The notes beneath the pieces were generated by a model. The model was not told the DNA's origin and did no database searches. It worked only from the letters and a program-made list of their open reading frames with translations. Positions 33,032-43,440 of a stretch of 64,000 bases of DNA are shown piece after piece (positions within the stretch are counted from its first letter, which is position 1; each line of letters opens with the position of its first letter). The position numbers and the translations under genes are program-made. The stretch is from Chryseobacterium formosense (GTDB lineage Bacteria; Bacteroidota; Bacteroidia; Flavobacteriales; Weeksellaceae): positions 310,001 through 374,000 of the forward strand of contig NZ_FPAP01000001.1 in NCBI RefSeq assembly GCF_900116415.1. The letters are read 5' to 3'.

Positions 33032-34045
33032 ATGAAAGCAATAGGATTTAAAAAATCGTTGCCCATCAGCGATCCTGAAAGTTTCCTTGAATTTGAAACC
33101 AATACACCAAAACCAGCAGGAAAAGAACTTTTGGTAAAAGTAGAAGCTATTTCCGTAAATCCGGTGGATTACAAAATTCGACAGAACAGCCTTAAAGACA
33201 AAACCAAGGATGAACCGAAAGTAATTGGTTGGGATGCTGTAGGCATAGTTGAGGAAGTTGGAAATGAAGTTATTTTATTTAAAAAAGGTGACAAAGTTTT
33301 CTATGCAGGCGATATCACCAAACCCGGCTCAAATCAAGAGTATCAACTTGTGGATGAAAGAATTGTAGGGTTTGCACCAAAAAACCTTACCATCGAGGAA
33401 GCTGCAGCAATGCCGCTTACCTCACTCACCGCATACGAAATCTTATTCGACCGAATGGGATTGTCAAAAGAAAAAGATGCCGGAAAATCCATATTAATCA
33501 TTGGTGGTGCAGGCGGTGTTGGTTCTATTGCGATTCAAATAGCTAAAATATTGTTGGGACTGACGGTCATCACCACAGCATCCAGACCGGAAACTGTAGA
33601 ATGGTGTCAGAAAATGGGGGCGGACGTCGTTATTAGCCATACAAATTTAATACAAGAAGTACATGATGCTGGTTTCGAAAATATTGATTTCATTGTAGAT
33701 TTTGTAGATCTTAATCAATATTGGGATGCACTTGTCACGTTAATCAAGCCACAGGGAAAAATTGCTTCCATTAGTGATCCCGTACATCCGGTGGATCTTC
33801 GACAACTCAAAGGAAAGAGTGTAAGTTTTCATTGGGAGCTTATGTTTACGAGAGCTATGTTTCAGACTGATGATATGATTCGTCAACACGAAATTTTAAA
33901 TATAATTTCCGACTTATTAGATAAAGGCATTCTAAAATCAACCTTAAACAATACCATAAACGGTTTCTCCTCAGAGAACCTCAGAAAAGCACATCAGCAA
34001 TTAGAATCAGGGAAGACAATCGGGAAATTAGTGATAAAATATTAA
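33032..34045 (+). CDS. Zinc-type alcohol dehydrogenase-like MDR oxidoreductase
   Basis: A 337-aa MDR enzyme: MKAIGFKKSLPISDPESFLEFE, VEAISVNPVDYKIRQNS, VIGWDAVGIVEEVG, then ILIIGGAGGVGSIAIQIAKIL (NADPH loop). The N-terminal pattern is that of the ZADH/QOR2-like group often induced by quinones and aldehydes under HxlR control. A TATATTTG box at 32960-32967 may drive it. Divergent from hxlR. Confidence 0.92.
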   Translation: MKAIGFKKSLPISDPESFLEFETNTPKPAGKELLVKVEAISVNPVDYKIRQNSLKDKTKDEPKVIGWDAVGIVEEVGNEVILFKKGDKVFYAGDITKPGSNQEYQLVDERIVGFAPKNLTIEEAAAMPLTSLTAYEILFDRMGLSKEKDAGKSILIIGGAGGVGSIAIQIAKILLGLTVITTASRPETVEWCQKMGADVVISHTNLIQEVHDAGFENIDFIVDFVDLNQYWDALVTLIKPQGKIASISDPVHPVDLRQLKGKSVSFHWELMFTRAMFQTDDMIRQHEILNIISDLLDKGILKSTLNNTINGFSSENLRKAHQQLESGKTIGKLVIKY

Positions 34046-34193
34046 AAGAAGTATAATGTTTCAAAAGCGTATCTAAAATAAAGAAATCTTTGTATTCTGG
34101 TTTTAGAAAGTATTTTGGTCTTCGATATATGTTACCTCGAATGTTCAATCTAAATCAGATATGTAGATTGTTTGAATTTTGTACTTTTATGCA

Positions 34194-35066
34194 ATGATAC
34201 TACAGACCGTCTTTCCTGATACTTACATCCAGGCAGCCCTGAAGCATAGGGGATTCAAAGTTGGCAGAAGCAAAGTGCCAAAAAGTGCCGCAAGCACATT
34301 TGGTAAAAGGCATTTCTACAAAATTGTTTTAAGTATAGGCAATGTAACTGTTCTTTACGGAGAACATTTACTGAAGCTTAGCGGTGCTTATCTTTTTGTT
34401 TCTAATCCGTATGTTCCCTATTCAGTAGAAATAATCTCCGAAGTCCAAACGGGGTATTCTTGTCTTTTTACTGAAGAGTTTATACAGCCAGCGAGATTGG
34501 TTGAGAGCTTGCGGAAGTCTGTTCTTTTTGATAGAAGTATGATTCCTTCCTACAGACTTAGCGATGTGCAATGTGAAAGGATAAGTGATTTGTTTGAGAA
34601 AATGATTACAGAAGAAACTTCGGGATATGAGAACAAAGATGATATAATGAGGCTATATATATCTATGTTGCTTCACGAGACAATTAAAATGAGACCTAAT
34701 GATGAGAGGGTATTACCTGTAGATGCGTCTTATAGAATAACAAGACAATTTTTGGAATCGTTAGAAAGTCAATTTCCAGTAGAAAACTTGAACAGATCAA
34801 TAAATTTGCATACACCACAAGACTTTGCAAACCACTTGGGTATCCATGTGAATTCCCTTAACCGGGCCATAAAAAAAGCAACTGGGAAATCTACCAACAT
34901 ACTAATTGCCAATAGAATCACTACAGAAGCAAAGGCACTTCTAGAACTGACAGATTGGAGTATTTCAGAAATTGCTTATGCCTTGGGATTTGAATATCCG
35001 AATTATTTCAGCACATTTATGAAAAAAAATACGGGCGAAACTCCAAGATTTTATCGAAAAAGCTAG
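34194..35066 (+). CDS. AraC-family transcriptional regulator
   Basis: A 290-aa AraC protein when started at the ATG 34194; a TTG at 34179 would add five residues. The C-terminal DNA-binding part reads QDFANHLGIHVNSLNRAIKKATGKSTNILI, SISEIAYALGFEYPNYFSTFMKKNTGETPRFYR. It is the same subgroup as the gene at 3907 (pattern PxxFAxxLxxHxxxLNRxxKxxxG). The aldo-keto reductase gene follows after 129 bp on the same strand and is the likely target. Confidence 0.9.
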   Translation: MILQTVFPDTYIQAALKHRGFKVGRSKVPKSAASTFGKRHFYKIVLSIGNVTVLYGEHLLKLSGAYLFVSNPYVPYSVEIISEVQTGYSCLFTEEFIQPARLVESLRKSVLFDRSMIPSYRLSDVQCERISDLFEKMITEETSGYENKDDIMRLYISMLLHETIKMRPNDERVLPVDASYRITRQFLESLESQFPVENLNRSINLHTPQDFANHLGIHVNSLNRAIKKATGKSTNILIANRITTEAKALLELTDWSISEIAYALGFEYPNYFSTFMKKNTGETPRFYRKS

Positions 35067-35150
35067 ATTGATAGTTATACTTTTTGGTTTGAAAAGTGTA
35101 TAAATACAAACGGGATAGCACCTACCTTTGTTTGGCTGTTGAGAGAATGA

Positions 35151-36140
<990 letters not shown>

Positions 36141-36362
36141 TCTAGATTAAAATCATTTTTCACCTTTGCTGTCTTTCTTCTATGACAGTGTTAACAATCA
36201 GCTATGGTAAGGTGTTCTTAGTGTTTCTCCATATAGCAATGATGAGATTTTCAAAATATTTTAGTAATTTTGGAACAGTCGGGTTATAAGCTTAACGTAT
36301 AATGATGGAATTCGTTGGAAAAAATACAAAAAACAAATCTTAAGAATTTTAACTCAGTAACC

Positions 36363-36938
36363 ATGCATCCGCTATTTCATTATATCAATCAATATGTTTT
36401 AATTTCCGAAGAAGATTTTGAGATCTTCAAAAGCCATTTTATTCAGAAAAAATTAAGCAAAAAGCAGTATCTATTGCAGGAAGGAGAGATATGTAAATAT
36501 TTAGGGTTTATTGTAAAAGGTGCTATGCGTAAATATTATATAGATGAAAAAGGTATTAAGCATACTGTAAATTTATATGTTGAAAATTGGTGGGCAGGAG
36601 ACAGGGAGAGTTTTGTTATGCTGACTCCAAGTGCTTATAATCTAGACGCATGGGAAGATTGTGAATTACTTCTCATTTCCAGAGAAAGTACCTTAAAATT
36701 GCGTAATGAATGTCCTGCTTTCAACGAATTAACATTGAAACTTGATGAACAGAGTACGATTTCTACTCAAAAAAGGATAACTTCTTCCATAAGCCTTACT
36801 GCTGAAAAACGCTATGAAGATTTCGTCAATAACTATCCGCATTTTACTCAGCGGTTTCCGCAACATATCATTGCTTCTTATCTTGGTATTACAAAAGATA
36901 CACTAAGCAGGGTTCGTAAAAAAGCACTTAAAAAATAA
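36363..36938 (+). CDS. Crp/Fnr-family regulator (cyclic-nucleotide-binding fold)
   Basis: A 191-aa regulator from the ATG at 36363, which matches the family start MHPLFHYINQYVLISEEDFE; a TTG at 36315 is also in frame. The cNMP-like barrel spans about 20-130 (LQEGEICKYLGFIVKGAMRKYYID). The C-terminal HTH is HIIASYLGITKDTLSRVRKK. Residues for cAMP phosphate binding are not obvious, as usual in Bacteroidota members. It stands alone between the AKR gene and the isochorismatase-like gene; target unknown. Confidence 0.88.
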   Translation: MHPLFHYINQYVLISEEDFEIFKSHFIQKKLSKKQYLLQEGEICKYLGFIVKGAMRKYYIDEKGIKHTVNLYVENWWAGDRESFVMLTPSAYNLDAWEDCELLLISRESTLKLRNECPAFNELTLKLDEQSTISTQKRITSSISLTAEKRYEDFVNNYPHFTQRFPQHIIASYLGITKDTLSRVRKKALKK

Positions 36939-37258
36939 GCTGCAAAACTTATAATTGAGTCATTTAATATAAACTCAACAACGTAATCGTAAAGAAGTCA
37001 TCCAATCACTATCGGATAAAGATAAAATTTAGGTTATATCAAAAAATCTATATTCTATTTCATACTACATCAAACTAAATTCTACGACTCTAAATAATAA
37101 AGCTTTAAAATACTTTTCATCCTTTACACCTTATATCTGACAGTTATTATATAGAAAATTCACTATTTATTGCATTTTCTATTTCATAGACATTTGTCTA
37201 CAATTTTTTCTTTCCATTTGACGCAATTTTGAATTATTAAATTTTAAATCAAAAGAAA
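36939..37258. other. AT-rich gap with one palindrome
   Basis: No gene is visible. TAGACATTTGTCTA (37187-37200) is a palindrome with 6-bp arms, 58 bp upstream of the hydrolase gene, and may be an operator. Confidence 0.45.
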
Positions 37259-37912
37259 ATGGAAAAATCACCTAAAATTGGTCTTCAAGGTTTACTTCGC
37301 CCGGAAGACAGTATCGTAGTGCTAATCGATCATCAACCGTTTCAGGTTGCTAATTTGCATAGCCATGAACCTACATTGATTATTAACAATACAGTAGGAC
37401 TTGCGAAAGCTACAAAAATATTCAACGTGCCAACTATTCTTACTACCGTTACGGAAGAACGAGGAGGCTACATCATTAAAGGTCTTCAGGACGTATTCCC
37501 GGAACAAAAACCTATTAACAGAACATTCATCAATACGTGGGAAGATCCTGCAGTTACTGATATAGTAAAAGCAAGTGGTCGTAAGCAACTGATATTGGCA
37601 GGATTATGGACAGAAGTTTGTGTTGCAATGCCTGCAATTCAAGCATTGGGAGAGGGTTATGACGTGTTTGTTGTTACAGATGCTTGTGGTAGTGTAAGTC
37701 CTGAAGCGCATGATATGGCAGTACGTAGAATGGTTCAGGTAGGTATCGTGCCAATCAATTGGTTAGCTGTGGTTTCAGAATGGCAACGTGATTGGGCTCG
37801 TCTGGAAACAGCATCTCAATTGGGACCTATTCTGTTCGATCATGGTGGAGGAAGTGGTGTTGCTTTAGCTTGGGAATGGCAGTTACTTGCTACAACACCT
37901 CCAGAACAATAA
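37259..37912 (+). CDS. Isochorismatase-like cysteine hydrolase (YcaC type)
   Basis: A 217-aa cysteine hydrolase. VVLIDHQ gives catalytic Asp24, GLWTEVCVAMPAIQAL the nucleophile Cys121, and PINRTFINTWEDP the substrate-loop region; Lys84 is the likely third catalytic residue. YcaC-type proteins form octamers and hydrolyse amides or related compounds, but physiological substrates are unknown. First gene of the co-directional group up to 41851, though 116 bp separate it from the next gene. Confidence 0.9.
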   Translation: MEKSPKIGLQGLLRPEDSIVVLIDHQPFQVANLHSHEPTLIINNTVGLAKATKIFNVPTILTTVTEERGGYIIKGLQDVFPEQKPINRTFINTWEDPAVTDIVKASGRKQLILAGLWTEVCVAMPAIQALGEGYDVFVVTDACGSVSPEAHDMAVRRMVQVGIVPINWLAVVSEWQRDWARLETASQLGPILFDHGGGSGVALAWEWQLLATTPPEQ

Positions 37913-38028
37913 TGTAATATCTCCTATAGTTAGTATTTAGCTGAAAGGCTGTTTCATATTTTTCAAACAGTCTTTTAGTTACTTATCGAATGATTTCTTA
38001 GATAAAATAATAACAAAAAATTGACCGT

Positions 38029-38385
38029 ATGAATAATAATCTGGTTCTTCTTATGGAAGAAAATTTAGCTTTGGTATGGAATGAAAGAGATGCTTCCAAA
38101 AGGATGAAATCCCTAGAGACTATCTATTCGGCTGAAAGCACATTATATCATGTAGGGCATCAGACGACAGGGTATGAGGCTATCAATGAAAGCGTAAGTA
38201 ATATTCTGACTAATATGCCTGAAGAATTTAGCTTTTTTAAATTAAAGCCAGTTGTAATCAATAACAATGTAGGCAGGCTAATTTGGGGAATGGGTCCGAA
38301 TAAAGAATCAATTGTTGCTACAGGAATGGATATTGCCATTTTTGAAGATGGAAAAATAAAGTCATTATATGTATTCCTTGATTAA
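38029..38385 (+). CDS. SnoaL/NTF2-like protein
   Basis: A 118-aa NTF2-fold protein: LLMEENLALVWNERDASKRMKSLETIYSAESTLYHVGHQTTGYEAINESVSNIL, then IFEDGKIKSLYVFLD. Catalytic residues cannot be assigned. Start of a tight gene run; the next gene begins 10 bp after its stop. Confidence 0.82.
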   Translation: MNNNLVLLMEENLALVWNERDASKRMKSLETIYSAESTLYHVGHQTTGYEAINESVSNILTNMPEEFSFFKLKPVVINNNVGRLIWGMGPNKESIVATGMDIAIFEDGKIKSLYVFLD

Positions 38386-38395
38386 GCTAAAAAAA

Positions 38396-38764
38396 ATGGA
38401 AAATAAAGAAATAGTATTAAAAGCAATGAACGAACTGTTTCATGAAAAAGATAGTACAGCCATCGAAAAATATTGGCATGAAAATTATCAACAGCACAAC
38501 CCATCAATGATTAATGGTCATGAAGGTCTAAGAAATCTATTACCTGTTTTAGATTCAAATTTTAACTGGAAGCCAGGCATCATTGTAGAAGAAAATGATA
38601 TGGTCATTACACATAGTTTGGTTCACGGTTGGGGATCAACTCCGGTTATCGTAGTTGATATTTTTCGTTTGGAAGATGGGAAAATAGCAGAACATTGGGA
38701 TGTCGTACAGGAAGAAATTCCGGCGTCAAAATCAGCTAATGGAAATTCAATGACTTCTTTTTAA
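38396..38764 (+). CDS. SnoaL-like protein (predicted aldol-condensation/ester cyclase group)
   Basis: A 122-aa protein from the ATG at 38396 (an upstream start overlapping the previous gene is less likely). KAMNELFHEKDSTAIEKYWHENYQQHNPSMINGHEGLRNLLPVL and VVDIFRLEDGKIAEHWDVVQE match the SnoaL-like COG4922 group, which has conserved HNP and EHWD motifs. Activity is untested for close relatives as far as I know. Second of two adjacent NTF2-fold genes. Confidence 0.87.
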   Translation: MENKEIVLKAMNELFHEKDSTAIEKYWHENYQQHNPSMINGHEGLRNLLPVLDSNFNWKPGIIVEENDMVITHSLVHGWGSTPVIVVDIFRLEDGKIAEHWDVVQEEIPASKSANGNSMTSF

Positions 38765-38776
38765 AAATTGATAGAA

Positions 38777-39109
38777 ATGAAAAATAAATTAACAGGAAAC
38801 CGATACATAATGGATGTTGGCGAACTGAAAACCGAGCTCTTTTTCGAAACCGATGAATCTATGATTTTTACGGTTATAGAGGGTGGCTCTTTAACAGAAA
38901 GTGGCTACTCAGAAAAGGTAAAGATTACAGTAGCCAGAGTTCGTTCCAAAGTATATATGGTTGCATGGAAAGAAAAATCAGGCGCTACGGTAACACATGT
39001 TGAAGATCACAAAAACGGGATTATATATAGCAACGCAACGCTGCCTGACGGAAGTTTCTACAACATGAAAGGTACAATACATCCTGTACAGGATTCAGTT
39101 ACGGAATAG
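38777..39109 (+). CDS. MoaF-like lipocalin-fold protein
   Basis: A 110-aa protein starting at ATG 38777. LTGNRYIMDVGELKTELFFETDESMIFTVIEG, VYMVAWKEKSGATVTHVEDHKNGIIYSNATLPDGSFYNMKGTI match the MoaF-related beta-barrel family: WKE, THVEDHxxG and the final F-x-x-x-KGT. Likely binds a small ligand in the cytoplasm. It lies 13 bp after the SnoaL-like gene and 24 bp before the substrate-binding protein gene. Confidence 0.8.
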   Translation: MKNKLTGNRYIMDVGELKTELFFETDESMIFTVIEGGSLTESGYSEKVKITVARVRSKVYMVAWKEKSGATVTHVEDHKNGIIYSNATLPDGSFYNMKGTIHPVQDSVTE

Positions 39110-39132
39110 AAAAACAGTAATTTTCGGAAATT

Positions 39133-40320
39133 ATGACAAATTCAAATGAAACAAACAATCCCATTCGCATCGGATACACTCTTTCACTGACGGGGCCTGT
39201 AGCCGAAAATACAAAGGCGGTTATGCTCGCACATAGTATTTGGCAAGAAGATATCAATAATAGAGGAGGACTTCTTGGACGTAAAATAGAGTTTGTCTGC
39301 TACAATGATAACGGAGAAACTTCGCAAGTAGAAGAAATTTATAAAAAACTTTTGGATGAGGAAAAAGTCGATTTAGTCATCGGCGGTTATGGAACAAATA
39401 CCATAGCGGCTTCTATGCCTGTTGTTATGGAACGTAATCGTTTTTTGATTGGCCTGATGGGATTAGGTGTTAATCTAAATCTTAAATATCCAAACTATTT
39501 TGCGATGATTCCTACTGGTCCTAAACCTAATTCAACTCTTACAGAAGGTTTTTTTGCCCTTGCAGCTTCCCAGAATCCCAAACCGTTAACTGTAGCAGTA
39601 CTTTCTGCCGATGCCGAATTTTCAAAAAATCCGGTTATAGGCGCCAGAGAAAATGCGGAAAAATATGGTTTTCAGATTGTCTATGAAGAAACTTATCCGC
39701 TTTCAACAGAAGATTTTAAACCTTTAATAGAGGAGATAAAAGCAACTAATGCGGACTTATTGTTTATCTGTTCTTATTTAAATGACTCAAAAGGCTTGGT
39801 GCGAGCGATTCACAAGAGTGACTATCGACCAAAAATGGTGGGTGGAGCTATGATCGGCCCACAAAGTGCTTCTGTAAAAACTGAGCTTGGCCCACTATTA
39901 AATGGATTTGTTAATTATGAATATTGGATGCCGGTTCCAAAAATGAACTTTCCGGGTGTTGCTGATATGTTGGCTAAATATCAAGCTAAAGCCAAAGAAA
40001 AAAAGGTAGATGAATTAGGATATTATATGGCTCCTTTAGCATATGCTCAGATGCAGGTTTTGGCGCAAGCTGTTGCTGTTACGGAAAGTCTGAATGATGA
40101 GGTTCTTGCAGAATATTGCAGATCGAATACTTTTGAAACGGTAATAGGTAATATTAGCTTCGGTGAAGGAGGTGAGTGGGCAGAGCCACGTGTTGTTCAG
40201 GTACAATTTCAAAATATTGAGAATAATGACATTGAGACCTTTAAAGACAGTCGTGTGCAAGTGGTTGTTGAACCTTCGGAATATGCATCTGGCTCGCTGA
40301 TATATCCATATGCACCATAA
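39133..40320 (+). CDS. Leucine/branched-chain-type substrate-binding protein without signal peptide
   Basis: A 395-aa type-I periplasmic-binding fold. IRIGYTLSLTGPVAENTKAVMLAHSIWQEDINNRGGLLGRKIEFVCYNDNGE and DLVIGGYGTNTIAASMPVVMERNRFL are typical of LivJ/AmiC-like proteins. The N-terminus MTNSNETNNPIRIGY is polar, with no signal peptide or lipobox, and no ABC permease or ATPase gene is nearby. It may therefore be a cytoplasmic ligand sensor or carrier rather than part of a transporter. It sits in a tight run with NTF2-like and flavin-dependent enzymes. Confidence 0.88.
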   Translation: MTNSNETNNPIRIGYTLSLTGPVAENTKAVMLAHSIWQEDINNRGGLLGRKIEFVCYNDNGETSQVEEIYKKLLDEEKVDLVIGGYGTNTIAASMPVVMERNRFLIGLMGLGVNLNLKYPNYFAMIPTGPKPNSTLTEGFFALAASQNPKPLTVAVLSADAEFSKNPVIGARENAEKYGFQIVYEETYPLSTEDFKPLIEEIKATNADLLFICSYLNDSKGLVRAIHKSDYRPKMVGGAMIGPQSASVKTELGPLLNGFVNYEYWMPVPKMNFPGVADMLAKYQAKAKEKKVDELGYYMAPLAYAQMQVLAQAVAVTESLNDEVLAEYCRSNTFETVIGNISFGEGGEWAEPRVVQVQFQNIENNDIETFKDSRVQVVVEPSEYASGSLIYPYAP

Positions 40321-40379
40321 TTTTAAAGATTTTGAAGATGCATTATTATATTTAAAACCATTAAAAATAAAAGTTAATT

Positions 40380-40595
40380 ATGGAAGAACATGAATATCCA
40401 AATGGAGAAATTACCATTCTTTGGAAACCTAAATTATGCACCCATGCAGCAGTTTGTGTAAAGACATTATCGAAAGTATATAATCCGAAAGACCGTCCGT
40501 GGATAAAAACCGAGAATGCGACTACACAGGAGCTGATTGATCAGGTTGCAAAATGCCCGTCCGGAGCATTGAGTATAAAAAAAATAATGCCATAA
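40380..40595 (+). CDS. Small divergent 4Fe-4S protein (YjdI/Fer4_19 family)
   Basis: A 71-aa protein. ITILWKPKLCTHAAVCVKTLSKVYNPKDRPWIKTENATTQELIDQVAKCPSGAL matches the YjdI-type mono-cluster ferredoxin: Cys20, His22, Cys26 and Cys59 with the CPSGAL end. It probably donates electrons. In other bacteria it is paired with a small YjdJ-type acetyltransferase, exactly as here (9 bp downstream), although that gene is shortened in this window. Confidence 0.9.
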   Translation: MEEHEYPNGEITILWKPKLCTHAAVCVKTLSKVYNPKDRPWIKTENATTQELIDQVAKCPSGALSIKKIMP

Positions 40596-40604
40596 TTATT
40601 ATTA

Positions 40605-40808
40605 ATGGAAAATACAAAAGTAATCTTTACAGAAGACAGTATCGGGGAGGTGCAGTTATTTTCAGATGATAAGAAAGCTGGTAAAATGGATATTTCAGTT
40701 TCAGACGGAAAGCTGCGGGTGTACCATACAGAAGTAGATCCCGAGTATGAAGGAAAAGGTTTTGCAAAACTATTGCTTAATCAATTAATAAGTTATGTAT
40801 TCCAATAA
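40605..40808 (+). pseudogene. Truncated YjdJ-like GNAT acetyltransferase
   Basis: A 67-aa protein. DSIGEVQLFSDDKKAGKMDISVSDGKLRVYHTEVDPEYEGKGFAKLLLNQLISYV is a small GNAT domain with the acetyl-CoA loop EGKGFAKLLL. It stops at VFQ, where family members (about 90-100 aa) continue with a further strand and helix. The missing C-terminus suggests a truncated or inactive protein, although the frame is intact up to its stop. 23 bp upstream of the flavin oxidoreductase gene. Confidence 0.7.
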
Positions 40809-40831
40809 ATATAATGTTTTAAAGAAAAAAA

Positions 40832-41851
40832 ATGGAAATAGGAATTGATAGTTTTGCATCTGCCATGTACGGCAGTAATATGCTTAGCGGCGTTGATGCA
40901 ATGGAACAACTGTTGGAAAGAATTGTTCAGGCCGATGAGGCAGGGCTTGCCATTTATGGTATCGGTGAGCATCATAAGAAAGAGTTTTTGGATTCTGCTC
41001 CCGCTGTAATACTTGCAGCTGCCGCAGCAAAAACAAAGAACATCCGTTTGACCAGTGCGGTTACTGTTCTCAGTACCTCTGATCCTGTACGTGTTTATCA
41101 GAGCTTTGCAACTTTGGATCTTATATCCAAAGGTAGGGCAGAGCTTGTGGTGGGAAGAGGCTCAGCAATCGAAGCTTATCCGCTTTTTGGATTTGATTTA
41201 AATGATTATGATGCGTTGTTTAAAGAGAAATTAGACCTTCTGCTAAAAATACGTGAACAGGAATTCGTTACCTGGTCTGGGAAATTTAGGCCAGCATTAA
41301 ATAATCAGCCTGTTTATCCCAGATCTGTTCAGGAAAAAATTCCGGTTTGGTTAGGTGTTGGAGGAACTCCCGAATCATTTGTAAGAGCAGGAACTTTAGG
41401 ACTGCCATTAATGGTAGCGGTTATTGGTGGTGAAACAGCACGTTTCCGTCCTTTGGTTGATTTATATAGAGAAGCAGGCCTTCAAGCTGGCTTTGCTCCG
41501 GAACAGTTAAAAGTTGGTCTACATTCACCGGGTTATGTAGCTGCTACCAACGAAGAAGCTGTTGCAGATTATTATCCTGGTTATGCTGAGCTGTGGACAA
41601 AGGCAGGCGGAGAACGGGGATGGCCTCCGGTAACCAAAGCTCAGTTCGACGCTTCGGTTGCTCCGAAAGGTGTTCTGGTAGTTGGTGGTCCGGAGCAGGT
41701 AGCAGAAAAATTATTAAAACACAGTGAAGCATTGGGTGGTATTGACCGCTTTACATTTCAGATGGACAATGCAGGACTCACACATGAACAGCTGTTACGT
41801 TCTATAGAAATAATTGGTAAGGAGGTTATTCCAAGGGTTTCTAAAAGTTAA
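40832..41851 (+). CDS. LLM-class flavin-dependent oxidoreductase
   Basis: A 339-aa luciferase-like enzyme. MEIGIDSFASAMYG, AIYGIGEHHKKEFLDSAPAVILAAAAAKTKNIRLTSAVTVLSTSDPVRVYQSFATLDLISKGRAELVVGRGS are classical LLM motifs. LGVGGTPESFVRAG and VGGPEQVAEKLLKHSEALGGIDRFTFQMD complete the barrel. Uses FMN/NAD(P)H; substrate unknown. Last gene of the run from 38029. Confidence 0.93.
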   Translation: MEIGIDSFASAMYGSNMLSGVDAMEQLLERIVQADEAGLAIYGIGEHHKKEFLDSAPAVILAAAAAKTKNIRLTSAVTVLSTSDPVRVYQSFATLDLISKGRAELVVGRGSAIEAYPLFGFDLNDYDALFKEKLDLLLKIREQEFVTWSGKFRPALNNQPVYPRSVQEKIPVWLGVGGTPESFVRAGTLGLPLMVAVIGGETARFRPLVDLYREAGLQAGFAPEQLKVGLHSPGYVAATNEEAVADYYPGYAELWTKAGGERGWPPVTKAQFDASVAPKGVLVVGGPEQVAEKLLKHSEALGGIDRFTFQMDNAGLTHEQLLRSIEIIGKEVIPRVSKS

Positions 41852-42072
41852 GGTAAGTTCATGATGTACCGATAAGCAGGAAAATCAATTAAAATAAAAA
41901 TACACTAATCATACAAATATTACAAGTAAGCTTTCTATTATTGATGGTAAATTTTTCTGCTGTTCGTGAATATCAAAGAACGACGCTAAAACTATTTTAG
42001 CTAATACCAAATGCATTGTTTATAAAATACGCTGGAGAGTATAAAATGAAGAAACTTTAAGCGGCCTAACCT

Positions 42073-43440
42073 ATGAAATTAAAGATTGTCATACTTTCAT
42101 TAATATTTTTAACACAGGAGTTTTATCATGCGCAAAATTTTAAACTTATGCGTTATGATGAAGATTATTATAGGCTGAAAGACAGTGCGAAAACTTTTTA
42201 CAACAAGATAAAATACATTTCTCTTTCACCGGCAGGCAACGCTTATCTTTCGCTTGGAGGCGAGGTACGGGGAGAGCTGGATTATGCAGTCAATGAAGAC
42301 TGGGGAAAAATGAATACCGGTACCGATATTTTTGTACTTCAACGCTATCACCTTCATGCCGATTTGCATTTAGGTAAGAGGATTCGTGTTTTCGGACAAT
42401 TACGGAGCGGTTTGGAAGATGGTCGTAAGAACGGCCCTCGTGGAATTGATGAAGACCAATTGAACGTTCAAAATCTTTTTGTGGATATTATACCTTTTAA
42501 AAAATCTGATCAAATCATTACGTTGCGATTGGGTCGGCAGGAGATTCAATACGGTAGTGGTCGTCTCATTGATGTCCGGGAAGGTCCCAATCTGCGTCTA
42601 TATTTTGACGGAGCCAGAGTTGCTTACGCATCGTCTAATCTCAAACTTGATGTATTTGTGATGGCAGATGCGGTGGTAAATACCGGGGTTTTCGATAACG
42701 CTTCAACACGTAAAGCTAACCTTTGGGGAGTCTACGGTACGTATATTTCTCCGAAAAAGGGCAATCTTGATTTTTATTACCTAGGAATCAACCGTTCTGA
42801 TGCAGTGTTTGATGAAGGGGTGAAGGACGAATCCAGACACACAGTCGGAGCCAGAGCTTGGAGAAACGGTGATGGCTTTATTTACAATTTCGAAGTAGCT
42901 TATCAATTTGGAAAATTTGGCTTAGGAAATATCAATGCTTTTGGGATTTCTTCTGAGATTGGTTATCTGTTTAGCAATGTGAAGGGAACACCTGCTGTGA
43001 AGCTAAAGAATGATTACGTTTCCGGGGATAAAATCAAAGGAGATGGTAGATTGGGAACTTCTAATGCTATGTATCCAAATGGCGGATATTTCGGAATGAA
43101 TCCTCAGGCAGGCCCGGCAAATTTACTGTCTGTACATCCTAACCTGACCTGGAATCCTGCAAAAAATGTAACGCTAACGGCGGCAGTTGTTTTTAATTGG
43201 CGTAGCTCTCTGCAGGACGGTGTGTATGGTCCAAATGGCTCATTAAGACTATCATCATCCAATTCAAAAAGAAAATATATTGGTACGGCATACACGACTA
43301 CCTTTTCATGGAAAATTAATAAATTTTTCAGTTATAGTGTCGGGGTACAGTATTTTCAAACAGGTAATTTCATCAACGATGTAATACCACAGCATCGTGA
43401 TGGATTTTTTGTAGGATCGGTAATAGGGTATAAGTTTTAA
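42073..43440 (+). CDS. Alginate-export-family outer-membrane porin
   Basis: A 455-aa outer-membrane beta-barrel. The signal peptide ends near FYHAQ. YISLSPAGNAYLSLGGEVRGELDYAVNEDWG and FVLQRYHLHADLHLGKRIRVFGQLRSGLEDG match the alginate-export (AlgE-like, PF13372) family, with alternating strands through to the terminal Phe (VIGYKF). In Bacteroidota such porins accompany small-molecule degradation clusters as well as polysaccharide export. It follows the oxidoreductase run after 221 bp. Confidence 0.88.
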   Translation: MKLKIVILSLIFLTQEFYHAQNFKLMRYDEDYYRLKDSAKTFYNKIKYISLSPAGNAYLSLGGEVRGELDYAVNEDWGKMNTGTDIFVLQRYHLHADLHLGKRIRVFGQLRSGLEDGRKNGPRGIDEDQLNVQNLFVDIIPFKKSDQIITLRLGRQEIQYGSGRLIDVREGPNLRLYFDGARVAYASSNLKLDVFVMADAVVNTGVFDNASTRKANLWGVYGTYISPKKGNLDFYYLGINRSDAVFDEGVKDESRHTVGARAWRNGDGFIYNFEVAYQFGKFGLGNINAFGISSEIGYLFSNVKGTPAVKLKNDYVSGDKIKGDGRLGTSNAMYPNGGYFGMNPQAGPANLLSVHPNLTWNPAKNVTLTAAVVFNWRSSLQDGVYGPNGSLRLSSSNSKRKYIGTAYTTTFSWKINKFFSYSVGVQYFQTGNFINDVIPQHRDGFFVGSVIGYKF

